Below are positions 6,697 through 8,664 of a stretch of 8,664 bases of DNA, piece by piece. Below the pieces are notes generated by a model, which had not been told where the DNA came from, did no database searches, and saw nothing but the letters and a program-made list of their open reading frames with translations. Source of the stretch: an uncultured Campylobacter sp. Its GTDB lineage: Bacteria; Campylobacterota; Campylobacteria; Campylobacterales; Campylobacteraceae. A program made the position numbers and the translations under genes. The first letter of the stretch is position 1; every line of letters begins with the position of its first letter. The stretch spans positions 1-8,664 of the forward strand of contig CALEHZ010000088.1 in NCBI GenBank assembly GCA_937875715.1, given 5' to 3'.

Positions 6697-6851
6697 TAAA
6701 TTCTAGAATTTAAAAGCTAAATTCTAGAATTTGCGAATTTAAATATTTATAAATTCTGAAATTTAAGCTTGTGTCATTGTCTGGCTTGACCGGACAATCT
6801 CTAAATTCTAGAATTTTATAGATTTTAAATCTTTTTAAATTCTAGAATTTA
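6697..6851. repeat. Cluster of the 16-bp palindrome TAAATTCTAGAATTTA
   Basis: Perfect 16-bp copies are at 6697-6712 and 6836-6851. Copies of 15 bp are at 6718-6732 and 6802-6816, and a degenerate copy (AAATTCTGAAATTTA) lies near 6751-6765. The half site GAATTT/AAATTC is shared with the palindrome family of 978-1142 and 5575-5731, but here the halves are in the opposite order. The cluster lies between the insertion sequence and the lipoprotein start, and the last copy overlaps that gene's -10 box by two bases. No gene is seen in 6697-6891. Confidence 0.8.
6774..6800. repeat. Second REP-like hairpin (TCATTGTCTGG-CTTGA-CCGGACAATCT)
   Basis: ATTGTCTGG (6776-6784) pairs with CCGGACAAT (6790-6798), a 9-bp stem with one G-T wobble and loop CTTGA. 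The TCATTG start, CTTGA loop and CAATCT end match the same widespread short-repeat class as 5671-5710, although the stem differs. Confidence 0.65.
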
Positions 6852-6855
6852 TAAT
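6850..6855 (+). promoter_or_regulatory. -10 box before the lipoprotein gene
   Basis: TATAAT lies 36 bases before the ATG at 6892. The last palindrome copy (6836-6851) runs into it, so a protein bound there would cover the promoter. No -35 box is clear. The surrounding DNA is very AT-rich, so chance occurrence is possible. Confidence 0.4.
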
Positions 6856-6891
6856 ATTTAAAATATTAAAACCTTATAAAATCGAGTGAAA

Positions 6892-7010
6892 ATGAAAAAA
6901 ATATTCTTAGCTATGTTTTTGCTAGTATTTTGTGCTTGCTTTCAAAGCGAAAACAAACAAAGCCAAAACGCAGAGCAAAACACCATGATAAACACAGAAG
7001 AGATAAGCCT
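6892..7010 (+). pseudogene. Lipoprotein N-terminus (signal peptide), cut off by the join
   Basis: The ATG at 6892 starts MKKIFLAMFLLVFCAC, a lipoprotein signal peptide with a hydrophobic core and a Cys at the likely lipidation site (Cys16, or Cys14). A polar, Gln/Asn-rich linker follows (FQSENKQSQNAEQNT), as is usual after the lipid anchor. A GTG at 6886 is also in frame, but the ATG fits better. Codon use (AAA, CAA, AGC) is Campylobacter-like. After about 35-40 residues the frame passes without a stop into DnaE sequence, so the body of the lipoprotein is absent and its function cannot be told. Confidence 0.6.
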
Positions 7011-7836
7011 TGAAAATATGATAAAAGCCGGAGCCTTTGACGGCCTCGGACTTAACAGGAGACAAATGCTCGAACATTATGAGGAGCTGATCAATGCGGC
7101 ACAAGAAGGCAAGAGGGGAGTAATGGACGGTCAGCTTGGACTTTTCGGAGCTGAGGAAAACCATCAGATGAGTATAAGGATATCTTCTCGCCCTGAATTT
7201 GAAAATAAAATGCTGTTTGCGATGGAGAAAGAAGCAGTGGGAATGTTCCTGAGCGGTAGTCCGCTTGATTCTTATGAATGGATAAGTGAACTGTTACACA
7301 CTTCTGATATTGGCAGTATCGTCTCGGAATCAGATCATAAAGACGGCGATAATGTCAGAATCCTTGCTGTGGTTGAAAACAGTAAAGCACATATCACCAA
7401 GAAAGGTGATAAAATGTGCTTTGTTGAATTATCTGATGGTACAGGAAGCATAGAATGTGTTGTGTTCCCTGATCTATACGCTTTGAATTCATCTAAATTC
7501 AATGATGGTGAAGTTTTGCTCATAGGCGGCAGGATATCGGTGAAGGATGACAAGGTAACGCTGATATGTACAAGTGCTGCTTCTGAAAGAGAGTTTGAAC
7601 TGCTTGTTTCAAATATGAAGCTGTGTATAAAAACTGTTTCAAGCAAAGCGGCTGTTACTGCGGAACTTGCAGAATTATGCAGAGCTTTTAAGGGGAATAC
7701 AGAGATCTGTTTTTACCTTACAGATATTAAAAAGATCGTTATGCCAAAAAGTAGGCTTTCCATGACCGCAGATCGTAATTCATTTGAAAAACTGAAGGAT
7801 CTGTTCGATATTTCGCAGATAGGTCTTATACATTGA
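6892..7836 (+). CDS. dnaE: DNA polymerase III alpha subunit, C-terminal end, fused to a lipoprotein signal peptide
   Basis: From about base 7010 (NMIKAGAFDGLGLNRRQMLE) to the TGA at 7834-7836 this is the C-terminal end of a DnaE-type replicative polymerase. IKAGAFDGLG is the helix-hairpin-helix region, and GQLGLFG is the conserved stretch after it. The OB-fold domain runs from about 7347 to 7575 (VRILAVVENSKAHITKKGDK, MCFVELSDGTGSIECVVFPD, EVLLIGGRISVKDDKVTLIC). About 275 residues of DnaE remain of a protein that normally has about 1,100-1,200. The polymerase active-site domains are missing, so this ORF cannot replicate DNA. DnaE is cytoplasmic, which makes the attached lipoprotein signal nonsensical. 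The sequence is richer in GC than the DNA to its left, and it looks like a Ruminococcus/Clostridia gene. The next gene, pfkA, fits the Firmicute dnaE-pfkA order. Confidence 0.85.
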   Translation: MKKIFLAMFLLVFCACFQSENKQSQNAEQNTMINTEEISLENMIKAGAFDGLGLNRRQMLEHYEELINAAQEGKRGVMDGQLGLFGAEENHQMSIRISSRPEFENKMLFAMEKEAVGMFLSGSPLDSYEWISELLHTSDIGSIVSESDHKDGDNVRILAVVENSKAHITKKGDKMCFVELSDGTGSIECVVFPDLYALNSSKFNDGEVLLIGGRISVKDDKVTLICTSAASEREFELLVSNMKLCIKTVSSKAAVTAELAELCRAFKGNTEICFYLTDIKKIVMPKSRLSMTADRNSFEKLKDLFDISQIGLIH

Positions 7837-7872
7837 TGACTGAAATAAATTTGAAATATTACGGAAAAATAC

Positions 7873-7901
7873 TTGACATTTTTTCTACAAAGTAGTAAAA
7901 T
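7873..7901 (+). promoter_or_regulatory. Sigma-70/SigA-type promoter for pfkA
   Basis: TTGACA (7873-7878) and TAAAAT (7896-7901) are separated by exactly 17 bases. This is a near-consensus housekeeping promoter with a clear -35, unlike the Campylobacter-style promoters on the left side of the window. Transcription would begin near 7908, leaving a leader of about 65 bases. It lies between dnaE and pfkA, so pfkA can be expressed on its own. No terminator is evident after dnaE. Confidence 0.75.
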
Positions 7902-7973
7902 ATAAGAGTATGGAATTTTGTTGCGGTTTTACCGTGAATTATAATATTGCCTTGTGCAGAATGGAGAATTAGT

Positions 7974-8664
7974 ATGATCAAGAAAATCGGTGTTTTAACA
8001 AGCGGCGGAGATGCCCCTGGAATGAACGCTGCTGTAAGAGCTGTTGTCAGAACTGCTCTTAGTAAAGGTATGGAGGTATACGGTGTCCGCAGAGGATATG
8101 TAGGTCTCATCAACGGCGATATCTTCCAGATGGATGAAAGAAGTGTTTCTGATATTATTCATACGGGCGGTACAGAATTCTGCACAGCAAGATGCCCTGA
8201 GTTCAGAACTCAGGAAGGCGTTGCTAAGGCTAAGGCTCAGTGTGATGAACTCGGTATCGAAGGTCTTGTTGTTATCGGCGGCGATGGTTCATTCAGAGGT
8301 GCAGCTGATCTTTCTGCTATGGGTGTTCTTTGTATCGGTATCCCCGGTACAATTGACAACGATATTTCCTGCACTGATTATACTATCGGCTTTGATACAG
8401 CTATGAACACAGCAATGGAGCTTATCGACAAGCTTCGTGATACATCACAGTCACATGACAGAATCTCTGTTGTTGAAGTAATGGGCAGAGGTGCTGGACA
8501 TATTGCTGTAAATACAGGTATTGCCTGCGGTGCTACAGATATCATTACTAAGGAAGTTCCTTATGATCTTGATTCCATCGCTAACACTATGCTGACTAAA
8601 AAGGCAAAGGGTAAGCAGAACTTCGTTGTTATCGTTGCAGAGGGTGTCGGCAATAAGGCTCATG
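7974..8664 (+). CDS. pfkA: ATP-dependent 6-phosphofructokinase, N-terminal 230 residues (runs off the right edge)
   Basis: PfkA phosphorylates fructose 6-phosphate to fructose 1,6-bisphosphate, the committed step of glycolysis, in the cytoplasm. The ATG at 7974 has a GGAG ribosome-binding site at 7963-7966 with a 7-base spacer. Visible motifs are GVLTSGGDAPGMNA (6-19), GGDGS (102-106), PGTIDND (124-130) with the catalytic base equivalent to Asp128, MGR (170-172) for substrate binding, and VAEG (221-224) with Glu223. Gly105 in GGDGS and Gly125 in PGTIDND are the residues of ATP-using enzymes; the PPi-dependent type has Asp and Lys there. The family is about 320 residues long, so about 90 are outside the window. 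The gene has its own promoter upstream. Small ORFs in other frames of this region are shadows. Confidence 0.93.
   Translation, partial: MIKKIGVLTSGGDAPGMNAAVRAVVRTALSKGMEVYGVRRGYVGLINGDIFQMDERSVSDIIHTGGTEFCTARCPEFRTQEGVAKAKAQCDELGIEGLVVIGGDGSFRGAADLSAMGVLCIGIPGTIDNDISCTDYTIGFDTAMNTAMELIDKLRDTSQSHDRISVVEVMGRGAGHIAVNTGIACGATDIITKEVPYDLDSIANTMLTKKAKGKQNFVVIVAEGVGNKAH

Noticed and set aside
7335..7646. Minus-strand ORF of 103 codons
   Set aside because: It is antisense to the OB-fold region of dnaE and has no recognisable features.
6892..7836. A genuine lipoprotein-DnaE fusion protein as a new system
   Set aside because: The DnaE tail alone has no catalytic domain, its partner is an export signal, and composition and apparent taxonomy change at the join; an assembly chimera explains all of this.
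8134..8406. + strand ORF of 90 codons and overlapping minus-strand ORFs at the right end
   Set aside because: They are shadows of pfkA, whose own frame has all family motifs.

Overview
The window is a mosaic. Roughly positions 170-7010 read as a Campylobacter-type epsilonproteobacterial genome: low GC, LeuA of Campylobacter type, TATAAT -10 boxes lying in T-rich DNA, and a Campylobacter-like lipoprotein signal peptide. From about 7010 to the right edge the DNA changes to a Firmicute (Ruminococcus/Clostridia-like) source: the end of a DNA polymerase III alpha subunit gene, then 6-phosphofructokinase, a gene order known in Firmicutes. The first ~167 bases are also not LeuA and probably come from a third piece of sequence. 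At both joins the reading frame stays open, giving two chimeric ORFs. An assembly (metagenomic) chimera is the simplest explanation; natural fusion is unlikely because housekeeping genes are cut in mid-domain.

Layout: (1) 3-167, a foreign ORF fragment joined in frame to (2) the C-terminal half of leuA, to 974. (3) 975-1213, an intergenic region packed with a 16-bp palindrome, with a promoter. (4) 1214-5555, a complete three-gene type I secretion operon on the + strand: ABC exporter, HlyD-type adaptor and TolC-type outer-membrane channel. It closes with a terminator-like hairpin. (5) 5575-5731, more palindromes and a TCATTGC...GCAATCT-type REP hairpin. (6) 5732-6696, a decayed insertion sequence with 28-bp imperfect terminal inverted repeats and a broken minus-strand zinc-ribbon transposase. 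(7) 6697-6891, a second palindrome family, a second REP-like hairpin and a promoter. (8) 6892-~7010, a lipoprotein signal peptide that runs into (9) the 3' end of dnaE, to 7836. (10) 7837-7973, an intergenic region with a clear TTGACA-17-TAAAAT promoter. (11) pfkA, cut by the right edge.

The only complete functional unit is the type I secretion system. Its ABC protein energises export, the HlyD-like protein spans the periplasm and the TolC-like protein forms the outer-membrane exit. It resembles the PrtDEF class and the SapDEF S-layer exporter of Campylobacter fetus, but no RTX or S-layer substrate is encoded in the window. No novel defence or mobile system was recognised. The most interesting non-coding signals are the two related palindrome families, the hairpin over the transposase ribosome-binding site, and the two chimeric joins.
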